Assembly (NCBI RefSeq): GCF_024347315.1
Contig: NZ_AP025460.1
Span: forward strand, 1,054,001 to 1,118,000
DNA length: 64,000 bases
Source: Vibrio atlanticus
Lineage (GTDB): Bacteria; Pseudomonadota; Gammaproteobacteria; Enterobacterales; Vibrionaceae
Reading direction: 5' to 3'
In this document: positions 21,684 to 29,068 of the stretch, piece after piece
How positions within the stretch are numbered: the stretch's first letter is position 1
Layout of the letters: each line of letters begins with the position of its first letter
Position numbers and translations under genes: made by a program
The notes under the pieces: model-generated
Database searches by the model: none
The model's input: only the letters and a program-made list of their open reading frames with translations
What the model was told of the DNA's origin: nothing

Positions 21684-22940
21684 TTACTGAGATGTGCTCA
21701 ACTGAAAGCTATTCACAGCATCAACCAACTCTTCTGGGGATAGCGGTTTCGCATAATGTCCGTAGGTCATCGTATTGTGTTTATGACCAATTATCTGAGC
21801 GACCACATGCTCTTCGATGCCCGCCTTTTGCAGTTCATCAACAACGGTATGACGGAATGAATAGGCGGTTGGGCGTTGTCCCGCTTTGAAATGACAGGCA
21901 TCAAGAACATCACCAAAAACGTCACGGTAATCTTTTGACCAATCCAAGTCGTCTCCACGGGGAACTAGGTCAAAAAGCTGAATAGCACCTTGTTGTTTTC
22001 GTTGCTCTACATAATCAAGAAAGCGTGATTGAAGCAACTTCTGGTGTATTGGCACAACTCTGTTGGAAGCCGCATTTTTTAGGTGTTGGTTTTCCGCATC
22101 ATCGGAAAAGTGGATACAAGGGGTATGACCTAACGTGATGTCCTTGATGCGAAGTTGACAAGCCTCTGAAGGGCGGCAGCCTTGATGCATCTGTAACTTG
22201 GTTATCCAGTCAAATTGCTCACCTTGCTCACTATAGGCATGACTAGAGAATAGTTTCTTCAGCTCTATCACTTTCCAACGCCTGCGCTGAGTTGAGCTAT
22301 TTGTATTCTTTGGTAGCTTCACCACCATAAATGGATTAGTTGCTATCAATTCTTTTGCCACACACCAATTAAAGAACTGCCTATTTGCGGCCAGATAGTC
22401 TTTTAAGCTCTTATGGCTAAGCTTACGCTGGATCAGTTCATCTCTGTAAGCCATGGCAAGGCTGTTACTTGGCTTTTCTTTTCCTTGGCTTGATAGATAG
22501 TTTAGAAAATCACTACAACGCTGCTGTAGCTGTTTAATCGTCAATTGAGTCACGCTCTCAAGCTGCTTAGATTCAATGAACTGAGCCAGCGCCTCTTTTC
22601 CCACACTCACTCTCGGCGATGTTGCCTTTGCTTCTACAGCAGGTCGCAGTATTGGTGCATTCGTCGTTGTTTCTGGTTGAGAATGATAATTTTGACGTAA
22701 CTGATTAATACTATGAGCAAGCTCTGCTTTGAATTCAGTAAAACTTAATGCCGTGATTTTGGCTCTGTCGAAAAGAGCATGGAGTAATTGAACCTGTTCG
22801 ATATTTCTCAGGTAAGCGACTTTACGTTCACGAGTTAGAAGAGAGAATTTAAACTCTTTGGGATAACCACTGCTACGTAGTGAAAGTGGGGTGGCGATGC
22901 GTGTGTAGTATACGCTATTTGGAAGTCTCAATAAGTACAT
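21684..22940 (-). CDS. Tyrosine integrase of element 1 (DUF6538-like N-terminus)
   Basis: The 418-residue site-specific recombinase begins MYLLRLPNSVYYTRIATP, the arm-like N-terminal domain seen in DUF6538 integrases. A core-binding region lies at about 115-215. The catalytic domain shows Arg in CRPSEACQL, YSFRHT (with Tyr in place of the first His of the HxxR box), GHKHNTMTYGHY for the last His and the nucleophile Tyr. The ATG at 22940 follows AAAGG; an in-frame TTG at 22961 is less likely. It reads away from tRNA-Ser, so it catalyses integration there by inference. Confidence 0.88.
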   Translation of the reverse strand: MYLLRLPNSVYYTRIATPLSLRSSGYPKEFKFSLLTRERKVAYLRNIEQVQLLHALFDRAKITALSFTEFKAELAHSINQLRQNYHSQPETTTNAPILRPAVEAKATSPRVSVGKEALAQFIESKQLESVTQLTIKQLQQRCSDFLNYLSSQGKEKPSNSLAMAYRDELIQRKLSHKSLKDYLAANRQFFNWCVAKELIATNPFMVVKLPKNTNSSTQRRRWKVIELKKLFSSHAYSEQGEQFDWITKLQMHQGCRPSEACQLRIKDITLGHTPCIHFSDDAENQHLKNAASNRVVPIHQKLLQSRFLDYVEQRKQQGAIQLFDLVPRGDDLDWSKDYRDVFGDVLDACHFKAGQRPTAYSFRHTVVDELQKAGIEEHVVAQIIGHKHNTMTYGHYAKPLSPEELVDAVNSFQLSTSQ

Positions 22941-22985
22941 CTGTGCTACCTTTCTGTGCAAGATGATTTTCGAGGCTTTAGATAC

Positions 22986-23013
22986 GAAAAAACCGCTGTA
23001 AAAACAGCGGTTT
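22986..23013 (-). terminator. Element-supplied terminator behind tRNA-Ser copy 1
   Basis: The stem AAACCGCTGT/ACAGCGGTTT has a T6 run on the minus strand. It lies 13 bp after the tRNA and replaces the ancestral terminator that integration moved to 19315. Confidence 0.85.
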
Positions 23014-23024
23014 AATCTTTAAGA

Positions 23025-23051
23025 GTGGTGGAGGGATAGGGATTTGAACCC
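23025..23051 (-). repeat. Attachment-site repeat within tRNA-Ser copy 1
   Basis: These 27 bp are the direct-repeat partner of 19351-19377 and mark the integrase-proximal end of element 1. Confidence 0.85.
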
Positions 23052-23116
23052 TAGAACCGCTATTAACGGTTGCCGGTTTTCAAGACCGGTGCTTTCGACC
23101 ACTCAGCCATCCCTCC
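23026..23116 (-). tRNA. tRNA-Ser(UGA), copy 1
   Basis: This 91-nt class II tRNA has an encoded CCA. The acceptor stem is GGAGGGA/TCCCTCC, the anticodon stem-loop is CCGGT-CTTGAAA-ACCGG with anticodon TGA, and there is a long variable arm. Element 1 is integrated at its 3' end but the gene stays intact. Confidence 0.96.
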
Positions 23117-23126
23117 AGTGCCGCGA

Positions 23127-23155
23127 ATAATATAGTGGTGTGATTCGCTTGTAAA
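23127..23155 (-). promoter_or_regulatory. Promoter of tRNA-Ser copy 1
   Basis: On the minus strand TTTACA and TATTAT are spaced by 17 bp, ending 10 bp before the tRNA. The same arrangement precedes tRNA-Ser copy 2. Confidence 0.75.
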
Positions 23156-23496
23156 TACCCTTATTAACTGACTGCTTTTTTTATGAACAAGTTTGTGTGT
23201 TTTTGTTCTGGGTGGTTGTTTTTCGCTCGGTTTATTAAGAAGCAGACCAAACCTTATATTCAATAAGCCAAGAATTCTTAACTTTCGTTATACGCGAAGT
23301 GTTTCCGTGCCATTAAAAAGAAAGTATGTATTTGGCTTGCAGGTAAAGTTATGAGGGAAGTGGCTTAGGCGCATGAACTTTTAGTTTAGAACTCTGAGAC
23401 CGGAATTTAAGAGTAGGTATCAAGTGAATGGGTTTGAAAATGAGAGTGGATAGAGTCTTGTTAGATGAGCTTTATATTTTAAAAAGCTTCAGATGC
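23156..23496. other. Spacer between the two tRNA-Ser loci
   Basis: These roughly 340 bp have no supported gene. They lie between tRNA-Ser copy 1 and the second ancestral terminator, so by inference they are the original spacer between two tandem tRNA-Ser units. Confidence 0.5.
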
Positions 23497-23527
23497 AAAA
23501 AAGCCGCTGATTTCTCAGCGGCTTTCT
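23497..23527. terminator. Ancestral tRNA-Ser terminator, copy 2
   Basis: The same stem GCCGCTGA/TCAGCGGC and flanks occur here as at 19315-19345. It lies just before the orphan tRNA 3' fragment of element 2. Confidence 0.85.
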
Positions 23528-23532
23528 TTAAT

Positions 23533-23558
23533 GTGGTGGAGGGATAGGGATTTGAACC
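23533..23558 (-). repeat. Attachment-site repeat (orphan tRNA-Ser 3' end), element 2
   Basis: These 26 bp are identical to the 3' end of tRNA-Ser; the match ends at 23559. The partner is 38082-38107. Confidence 0.88.
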
Positions 23559-23771
23559 AAACGCCCGCAACAAAAAAATGAAAATTTACCGTTTATTATC
23601 AATAACTTGCGAAGGGGTGACTAAGCGTTGGTTATCAATTTAGTGCATCAATTGACATTACGCTTTTTCTTGGAATAGTTCAAGGAAAAGCTGTGACATG
23701 CCTTGTTCACTAGGTCGCCATCGTTCACCTTTCTCAAAGGTGAACGAATCAAACAGTGTGACGGTTCTAAA
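23559..23771 (-). other. Left end of element 2 with a short open remnant
   Basis: No start codon with a ribosome site is seen. A 37-codon open stretch on the minus strand (23658-23771) lies in frame directly after the stop codon of the metalloprotease-like gene and ends SQLFLELFQEKA. It may be the tail of a lost gene or chance. Confidence 0.35.
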
Positions 23772-24839
23772 TTACATGTTTGACATCACAGTGGCTTGGA
23801 ACTCTGAGATAGAATCGATGCTTTCATAAGATATGCCGTAAGAATTCATTACATAGTTAAATGCAGCAACGAATTTGGATACACCTGGCTGACTAGATGA
23901 AACCCCTGGCGTTTGCAATGTGTCAGAAATAATCTGACCATTCCATGTTGTTGCGCCAGAAGCGTAAACATCAGAGTATCCAGTACATGATGTGTACAAA
24001 TCATTGATTGCAACAACTGTTTCTCCGTTATCAATTGCTGTCTGATGATCTGCTCGACAACTTTGCTCAATTACATTAATGGTTTTAAAAACTTCCCATA
24101 AATCGACTACGCTAACGCCTTGGTCTAGTAGATAGCTAACTGACGCATTGTAAGCTGGATACTCGTAATAAGCAGGGGTCAGCAAGATTTGGACAGCATC
24201 TTGAACTGAATCAGCGGTAATCTGAGTTGGAGCCCAAGAAATCTGTGAGTTAAACGTATTTAGCATTGACGCATTGTATGAATCATTTGTAGTCAATCGC
24301 ACCGCAACGCCCTCATTATACCATACATGAGAGTGACCTAATCCCATTTCGCCAACGAAGCGGGACTGATAAGTGTGCTTGATTTCGTGCTTAATTAGCT
24401 CATCCAGAGCGGTGCCAGAAGAATCAGGGCCGATAGTGAAGCCATAGTAATCACCTGCACCATTACTGCCTTCACTGGATAGGACACAAACTTCTAAAGG
24501 AGAAGATGAATCAACATCAAATTCAGAAACCATGTTCCAGTTAAATCGTGAAGCATCAGTATTAAATGCATTTTGAGAGATGCGAGCGATTTCTTTTAGT
24601 TTTGCATCACTAATTGAATTCGGTGAACCCACAATAAAGTCAGTTGTACGAAATGATGAACTCGTTCCTGAGCAGTTAGTATTGCTATTCATTGAAATGC
24701 TTGCAGAGCTTACAGAGATATTCGGGTAAAGATCCGCAGCATTTGCTGAGCCGCTATCGCCACCACCGCTACCACAGCCCAAAAGTGAGATAATGAACAT
24801 AGAGATAGCCAAATGCTGATTTGTTTTTTTATTTATCAA
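23772..24839 (-). CDS. Secreted lipoprotein with a zinc-metallopeptidase motif
   Basis: A lipoprotein signal ends in LLGC, followed by a glycine/serine linker. In mid-protein lies DELIKHEIKHTYQ, an HExxH zinc motif. About 20 residues later comes WYNEGVAV, where the glutamate would be the third ligand as in gluzincins of the peptidase-MA type. Scattered cysteines suggest a disulphide-bonded surface protein. The TTG at 24839 gives a normal signal peptide (INKKTNQHLA...) with GGA upstream; the frame stays open to an ATG at 24962, which would bury the signal. No named family is certain. It is cargo of element 2. Confidence 0.6.
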   Translation of the reverse strand: MINKKTNQHLAISMFIISLLGCGSGGGDSGSANAADLYPNISVSSASISMNSNTNCSGTSSSFRTTDFIVGSPNSISDAKLKEIARISQNAFNTDASRFNWNMVSEFDVDSSSPLEVCVLSSEGSNGAGDYYGFTIGPDSSGTALDELIKHEIKHTYQSRFVGEMGLGHSHVWYNEGVAVRLTTNDSYNASMLNTFNSQISWAPTQITADSVQDAVQILLTPAYYEYPAYNASVSYLLDQGVSVVDLWEVFKTINVIEQSCRADHQTAIDNGETVVAINDLYTSCTGYSDVYASGATTWNGQIISDTLQTPGVSSSQPGVSKFVAAFNYVMNSYGISYESIDSISEFQATVMSNM

Positions 24840-24990
24840 TTTATTGTCCAACCAATTTACATGCGCGTTTTTAGGGTAAGAACAATAACTAACGATATGT
24901 GTAATAGGTTGTTTTAGGTCAAGTATTAATTTAGATGCTCTAAACATGTGCAATATCGACATTTAAATTCACAGAGTGAATGCTTTTTTT

Positions 24991-25054
24991 GAATTCTTAG
25001 CAATTCTTAACCGATTTAAGAATTCTTAAAAAACGGACGAAATTTTAAGAATTC
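24991..25054. repeat. Cluster of TTAAGAATT sites between the kfrA-like gene and the metalloprotease gene
   Basis: Four sites lie in 64 bp, including the perfect 16-bp palindrome TTTAAGAATTCTTAAA at 25015-25030. Partial copies are at about 24991-25000, 25001-25010 and 25045-25054. This looks like an operator or centromere-like array. The nearest DNA-binding protein gene is the KfrA-like one. Confidence 0.6.
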
Positions 25055-25085
25055 CACCATTCTGGTGAAATAACCGAGAAATTGA

Positions 25086-26081
25086 CTACTCTGTATGCAG
25101 CGGGGCTGCTCTGTCCACTGGTGCTGCTAACTGCGCTTCCAGCCGCTGATTTTCCTGAGTGAGCAAAGCAACCTTACCTTCAGAATCGCTAAGATTCTTC
25201 TCTAGAAGACGGTGGTTAACTGAAAGTTCACTTTTCTCATTTCTGAGCGTATCCAATTGATTATCATATTTATTCAACAAGTCTTGGGTGGATTGTAGTT
25301 GAGTCGATGTTTCAATAAGTCGTTCTTTCGCTTCTTCATGCTGTTCTGACAATGCAGAATGGTGTATTCGAAGTGCCTCTAGCTCATTCGTAGCACAATC
25401 AAACCTTGTCATTATTGATGCATGCGTTGTTTCCATTGTCGACAATTTAGCTGTCAGTCCCGTGATGGTGTTTTGTTGAGCCTCTATGTTTTCCGCTGCC
25501 TTGCTGAGAGAGAGCGTCAATTGACCATTATTTTGAACCAGTTCGGATATTTCCTGCTTTGACTGCGCAAGCTCCACTTCCAGTATTTCGATTTGTTCTT
25601 CAAGCAACTCATTGTGTTCGACTTGTTTTTGTAGACGCGCTTCTAAATCAAGGCCGTCTTCCTCTGCTATCTCTTTGGCTTTTATTGCGGCATCGGATTT
25701 AATATCTAACTCTCTAACGCGAGCATCCATCAGCGCTTCATAATGAAGTTGTGCCTTATTATTCAATCCGATAGTCATGTTTCGAAGCGATTTGCAAACT
25801 TCCTGCTCTCTGATGGACAGCATTTCCTGAATCTCAATCGGCAGTTCAAAAGAAGCCCGTAAAGGCTGCCCACCTAAATCATCTTTATCGTTATTTGGCT
25901 CTGGTATTTCGGGAACTTTTCCGCTTTTAGTTAATCGGTCAAGGTCAGCTTGAATTGAAGCGATTTTTCCTCGACCGAGGATTTCTTTAATGTACCATCC
26001 CGTAGGCTTTCTGCCTTTGGAGCACAGTTGAGTAGCAATATCTATAATGTCTTCATCTGTATAGGATTTTGGTCTAGCCAT
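25086..26081 (-). CDS. KfrA-like DNA-binding coiled-coil protein
   Basis: The 331-residue protein starts MARPKSYTDEDIIDIATQLCSKGRKPTGWYI, matching the KfrA N-terminal DNA-binding domain of plasmids, where KfrA is an autorepressor that aids stable inheritance. From about residue 95 to the end is one long predicted coiled coil rich in E, Q, L and A. The ATG at 26081 follows AAAGG. It lies 70 bp behind the relaxase-like gene on the same strand, so the two are probably one operon. Partition or regulatory function is inference. Confidence 0.75.
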   Translation of the reverse strand: MARPKSYTDEDIIDIATQLCSKGRKPTGWYIKEILGRGKIASIQADLDRLTKSGKVPEIPEPNNDKDDLGGQPLRASFELPIEIQEMLSIREQEVCKSLRNMTIGLNNKAQLHYEALMDARVRELDIKSDAAIKAKEIAEEDGLDLEARLQKQVEHNELLEEQIEILEVELAQSKQEISELVQNNGQLTLSLSKAAENIEAQQNTITGLTAKLSTMETTHASIMTRFDCATNELEALRIHHSALSEQHEEAKERLIETSTQLQSTQDLLNKYDNQLDTLRNEKSELSVNHRLLEKNLSDSEGKVALLTQENQRLEAQLAAPVDRAAPLHTE

Positions 26082-26151
26082 GTTGTTTACCTTTATTGTA
26101 ATTATTATCAAGGTTAGTTAGTAAAGTAAGTAAGCCAGTTAACTAACTTAC

Positions 26152-27666
26152 TTATTTTGGGGGGTTATCAATGCTCTGGTTCGCTAACTGGTTATCGGAC
26201 TCTTGCAGCAAAGTAATCTCACCTGTAATTTTGTCTGCCAACTCAGGTGGCAGATCTAACGTGGAATTCAGAGCGGAGGCCAGATATTCACTCTGTTTCT
26301 TCATCACACCTTTATCTTTGGCATTAATAGAAAGCAGCACTTTCCTAAATATATCAACCAGTTTTGGCACTATCGCCTGCGTTAAGTTCTGTGTGAGCGT
26401 GGTCAGTCGCGATGATTCCACTTTCAGGTCTGACACCTCTACCTGCATGATATCTCGCTCAACCTGTAACTGACTTAGCTGTACCTGTGCCTGAGCAGTA
26501 TCCTCTGTTAGCTGAACAAGTTGTTGCTCGACTTTTGCTTGTTCACCTAACAAACTCTCGTGTTTCTTTACTGTCAGCTCAATCTTGTCTTGAATCAGCT
26601 CTAACTGATGCGTGTGATAGTTATGACTACGCTCAGTTTTAGGAATACGAGCCTCTCTGTTCATCTTCTTGCGTCGCTTAGATCTCCGTTCGGTTTCAGG
26701 CGCAAACACTACATTGAGACCTTTGGCATGAAACAGGTGCTCATTGGCAAAGTCCTTTACCATCTTTTGGAAAAATCGCCCAAAGTCTTGTGATTCTTCA
26801 CGAGTAAGCTTTCCGTTTTTCGGGAAGAAGTTTTTCACTGAGTACACTCGATGGATGTACTCATTCACCACTTGTATTTGCCGTTTGTGCAAGTCGAACT
26901 CACCTGTTTCACTATTGCGTCCAGATAGAAAGTAGTGCGGGTGACAACCTGTATCTTGCTCCACGCTACGCTCATCATCGTGACCGATAATCGCTTCAAT
27001 GGGGTACTGAGGGAAATGGTAAGTCAGGAACTTGCGCGTTAATTCAATGTACTCTTTCAGACTGACGGTATCTGAGCCCACTTGCCATTGATGGGGCACT
27101 TTGAAGATACCTTCCTGTAAATAAACAGAATTTGTTGGTGCACGGCGATGAACCTGATTGTGCGCGTTAAGATAGGTCTCCAGCATTTTTATGCGCTGCC
27201 TTTTACGCTGCATGTTAAGTTTTCCAAATTTCGCTATCTTGGAGTACGAAACATGCCCTTCGGTATCAAGTACAGCCTGAAGAAATTCCGCTGCCTCTCT
27301 ATTTCCTTTTTTGGTTTCACTGGCAATCGCCGTTTTCATTTTATTCTTGTATTGCCGATGTTGAGTCTGGAGTTTTTTCTGGTTGTGGATGCGTGGAACT
27401 GGCGCGATTCGATATAGCAGCTCCATACGCGTCTCTTCTGACCACGTATCTAATTGTGATAATCTACCGTTACACCAGATAAGATTGTTAGCTGACAACG
27501 CGTCATTCCATTCCAGCTTTTTAGTCGATTTAGTCCTCGCCTTTGAATCTGCGAGAGTGGAGGTTATCCTGAGCGAATGCTTCAGCGATGCCTCACATTT
27601 AAGCCGACTCACCGACTGAGATGTGAAGTTAAACTTGCGATAAAAATAACGAATGTCCTTGTTCAT
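26152..27666 (-). CDS. MobV/Pre-like mobilization relaxase with C-terminal coiled coil
   Basis: The 504-residue protein has an N-terminal KHSLRITS...WNDALSANNLIW region. A central block is IIGHDDERS-(x9)-HPHYFLSGR, followed by GEFDLHKRQIQ. This spacing of an H-x-D-E with a later P-H resembles motif III of MobV/Pre relaxases (HxDE...PHxH). Residues from about 355 on are coiled coil, also typical of that family. The gene follows an integrase and a hairpin array and precedes a KfrA-like gene, fitting a mobilizable element. Similarity is distant; the first His of PHxH is followed by Tyr-Phe rather than xH. Confidence 0.55.
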   Translation of the reverse strand: MNKDIRYFYRKFNFTSQSVSRLKCEASLKHSLRITSTLADSKARTKSTKKLEWNDALSANNLIWCNGRLSQLDTWSEETRMELLYRIAPVPRIHNQKKLQTQHRQYKNKMKTAIASETKKGNREAAEFLQAVLDTEGHVSYSKIAKFGKLNMQRKRQRIKMLETYLNAHNQVHRRAPTNSVYLQEGIFKVPHQWQVGSDTVSLKEYIELTRKFLTYHFPQYPIEAIIGHDDERSVEQDTGCHPHYFLSGRNSETGEFDLHKRQIQVVNEYIHRVYSVKNFFPKNGKLTREESQDFGRFFQKMVKDFANEHLFHAKGLNVVFAPETERRSKRRKKMNREARIPKTERSHNYHTHQLELIQDKIELTVKKHESLLGEQAKVEQQLVQLTEDTAQAQVQLSQLQVERDIMQVEVSDLKVESSRLTTLTQNLTQAIVPKLVDIFRKVLLSINAKDKGVMKKQSEYLASALNSTLDLPPELADKITGEITLLQESDNQLANQSIDNPPK

Positions 27667-27669
27667 TCT

Positions 27670-27685
27670 GGCCTCTCCAGAGGCC
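27670..27685 (-). promoter_or_regulatory. Hairpin enclosing the relaxase gene's ribosome site
   Basis: GGCCTCT-CC-AGAGGCC is a perfect 7-bp stem whose minus-strand top holds GGAG, the likely Shine-Dalgarno of the gene starting at 27666. It could hide the site when folded. Confidence 0.5.
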
Positions 27686-27701
27686 AGGTATTTAGAGAGT
27701 C

Positions 27702-27778
27702 AAGAGAGATATCTCTTGCCCGCAGCTCACGTGCATCTTTTGCGAAGCAAAAGTGTGACGGGAGCGCAGCGGGTTGCT
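27702..27778. repeat. Structured repeat in element 2, 5' of the relaxase gene
   Basis: It starts with hairpin AAGAGA-GATA-TCTCTT (27702-27717), overlapping the 66-bp core (27713-27778), which is 63/66 identical to 21564-21629. Within it are CTTTTGC-GAA-GCAAAAG and outer CCCGC/GCGGG arms. The three mismatches do not break the CTTTTGC hairpin. Confidence 0.75.
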
Positions 27779-27873
27779 GTCGCGTCCCACTTTTCAAGTG
27801 AGCGACTTTGGCACGGTTAGTGCCAAATTTGGCAACGGTATTGCCATGTGTGGCACTGACAATGCCACACATG
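27779..27873. repeat. Hairpin array, candidate oriT
   Basis: Four stems follow one another. They are GTCGC/GCGAC enclosing CACTT/AAGTG (27779-27806), TTTGGCAC/GTGCCAAA (27807-27827), TGGCAA/TTGCCA (27830-27846) and an 11-bp stem CATGTGTGGCA/TGCCACACATG (27845-27873). They lie between the integrase and relaxase genes, where an origin of transfer would be expected. Origin function is inference. Confidence 0.55.
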
Positions 27874-27889
27874 GCGGGGCGGAGAATAC

Positions 27890-29068
27890 TCATAAAGCAC
27901 CTCCGATAACACCTTGGATTAGCGCTTTAAGCTCAGGCCTCTCTTGCAGAGCACTCACCAACGCTAATACATCTGATGGTACTTCAGAAGATACTTCAAC
28001 GGGTATAGCCTCAGAATGTCCGAGTGCATCTGCAAGATGATTAGCTGCGACATTGGCAAAGTCAGGAGCATCTGAACGCATCCAGCGACCATAATGTTTA
28101 TCTATCATATTTGTGCCAGTGTGCCCCATCTGACGTGAAATCCAGTCTTTACTAATTCCAGCAGTAAGATTTTGACTCGCATAAGTATGGCGTAACTGAC
28201 CGACACCACGGTGCTGAACTTCAGCTTTTTTCAGAAAAGGAGTGAAGAAGGTTTTGTTGAATTGCTTGGCATTCAGGAACGGTAGATTCGTTTTACTGTT
28301 ATAAAAGACAAAACGCACTGTATCTTTAATCCATGTTTTACTGTCCGCTTGTAAAACAGAGATAGTGCGCATCCGTTTTGAGCCAGTAAGCTCAAACTGT
28401 TCTTTCAGAAGCGTTATCGCCAATTCATTGAGTTCTACCGTTCTAACTGATCCAGTGGTTTTTGGCGTTTTATAATCGTTTAATACTCTTGCACGACGAA
28501 CATATAATTCTTTACGCTGCCAATTGATGTCTTCCCAAGCGAGCGCCAGTAACTCACTGATACGAAGTCCTGTTAGTACGTTCAGAAGTACAACATTTTT
28601 TCCGTTAAGGCATTCAGCAGTAGTGTCATTCAGTTTTTTGATTTCGGCTTTGCTGAGAGGTTTTGGTTCTTTGTTCGTAACAGCTAGGTTTTCAATACCA
28701 TCTACGGGGTTGCGCTCAATCGCACCGTCTCGTTGGGCTCGTTTGAATACCGCCCTGAGTATAGTGAGGAACTCATTGATCGACTTGTTGCTGTAGCGGT
28801 AATGAAACGAAATGATAAGATCATGGATGTCACTATGATTAACATCTTTTATCAAACGTTTCTTGAAGTGATTTTTGAGTTTTCCCGACTTACTTCTGTC
28901 CGATCTGAGTGTAGACGGCGCGACAGTATGTACACGGCTTTCAATGAATTTATCTATGACGACATTAACTAATGTCGGATTGCTGTTTTCCACGTTTATT
29001 GCACTTAGACAGCTAGCTGCTGCTCTTCTATTTGAGAGCAGCTTATAAGCAGAAAAAATGAATTTCAA
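27890..29068 (-). CDS. Tyrosine recombinase, inner integrase of element 2
   Basis: The 392-residue protein has a core-binding domain at about residues 30-125. A catalytic domain follows with Arg in TGLRISELLAL, GQLRHTYAS, GHTGTNMIDKHY and the nucleophile tyrosine in KHYGRW. It differs from the two DUF6538-type integrases and shows no arm-binding domain at the N-terminus. The only start available is TTG at 29068, and no ATG precedes the core-binding domain, so the gene may be N-terminally truncated or use a rare start. The C-terminal tail has EVSSEVPSDV repeats. Confidence 0.78.
   Translation of the reverse strand: MKFIFSAYKLLSNRRAAASCLSAINVENSNPTLVNVVIDKFIESRVHTVAPSTLRSDRSKSGKLKNHFKKRLIKDVNHSDIHDLIISFHYRYSNKSINEFLTILRAVFKRAQRDGAIERNPVDGIENLAVTNKEPKPLSKAEIKKLNDTTAECLNGKNVVLLNVLTGLRISELLALAWEDINWQRKELYVRRARVLNDYKTPKTTGSVRTVELNELAITLLKEQFELTGSKRMRTISVLQADSKTWIKDTVRFVFYNSKTNLPFLNAKQFNKTFFTPFLKKAEVQHRGVGQLRHTYASQNLTAGISKDWISRQMGHTGTNMIDKHYGRWMRSDAPDFANVAANHLADALGHSEAIPVEVSSEVPSDVLALVSALQERPELKALIQGVIGGAL

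Larger units (their letters stand above)
19351..23051. mobile_element. Integrative element 1 in tRNA-Ser(UGA)
   Basis: The element is bounded by a 27-bp direct repeat that is the 3' end of tRNA-Ser: the orphan copy is at 19351-19377 and the intact gene's copy at 23025-23051. An integrase gene begins 86 bp from the tRNA end and reads away from it, the usual layout. The contents are a DUF6538-type tyrosine integrase, a structured repeat, an alpha/beta hydrolase, an IS110-type relic and a cassette-like membrane gene. It encodes no relaxase. Confidence 0.85.

Noticed and set aside
23063..23263. Open frames across the tRNA-Ser genes (also 38137-38343)
   Set aside because: They run through tRNA and promoter sequence on the tRNA strand and have no ribosome site.
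23270..23282. AAGAATTCTTAA palindrome outside element 2
   Set aside because: A lone copy of the KfrA-region motif in AT-rich DNA; one such match in 64 kb is expected by chance.
25086..29068. SE/Tn6283-type element with several tyrosine recombinases
   Set aside because: That type has consecutive recombinase genes plus a small accessory gene; here one recombinase is followed by a relaxase-like and a KfrA-like gene.
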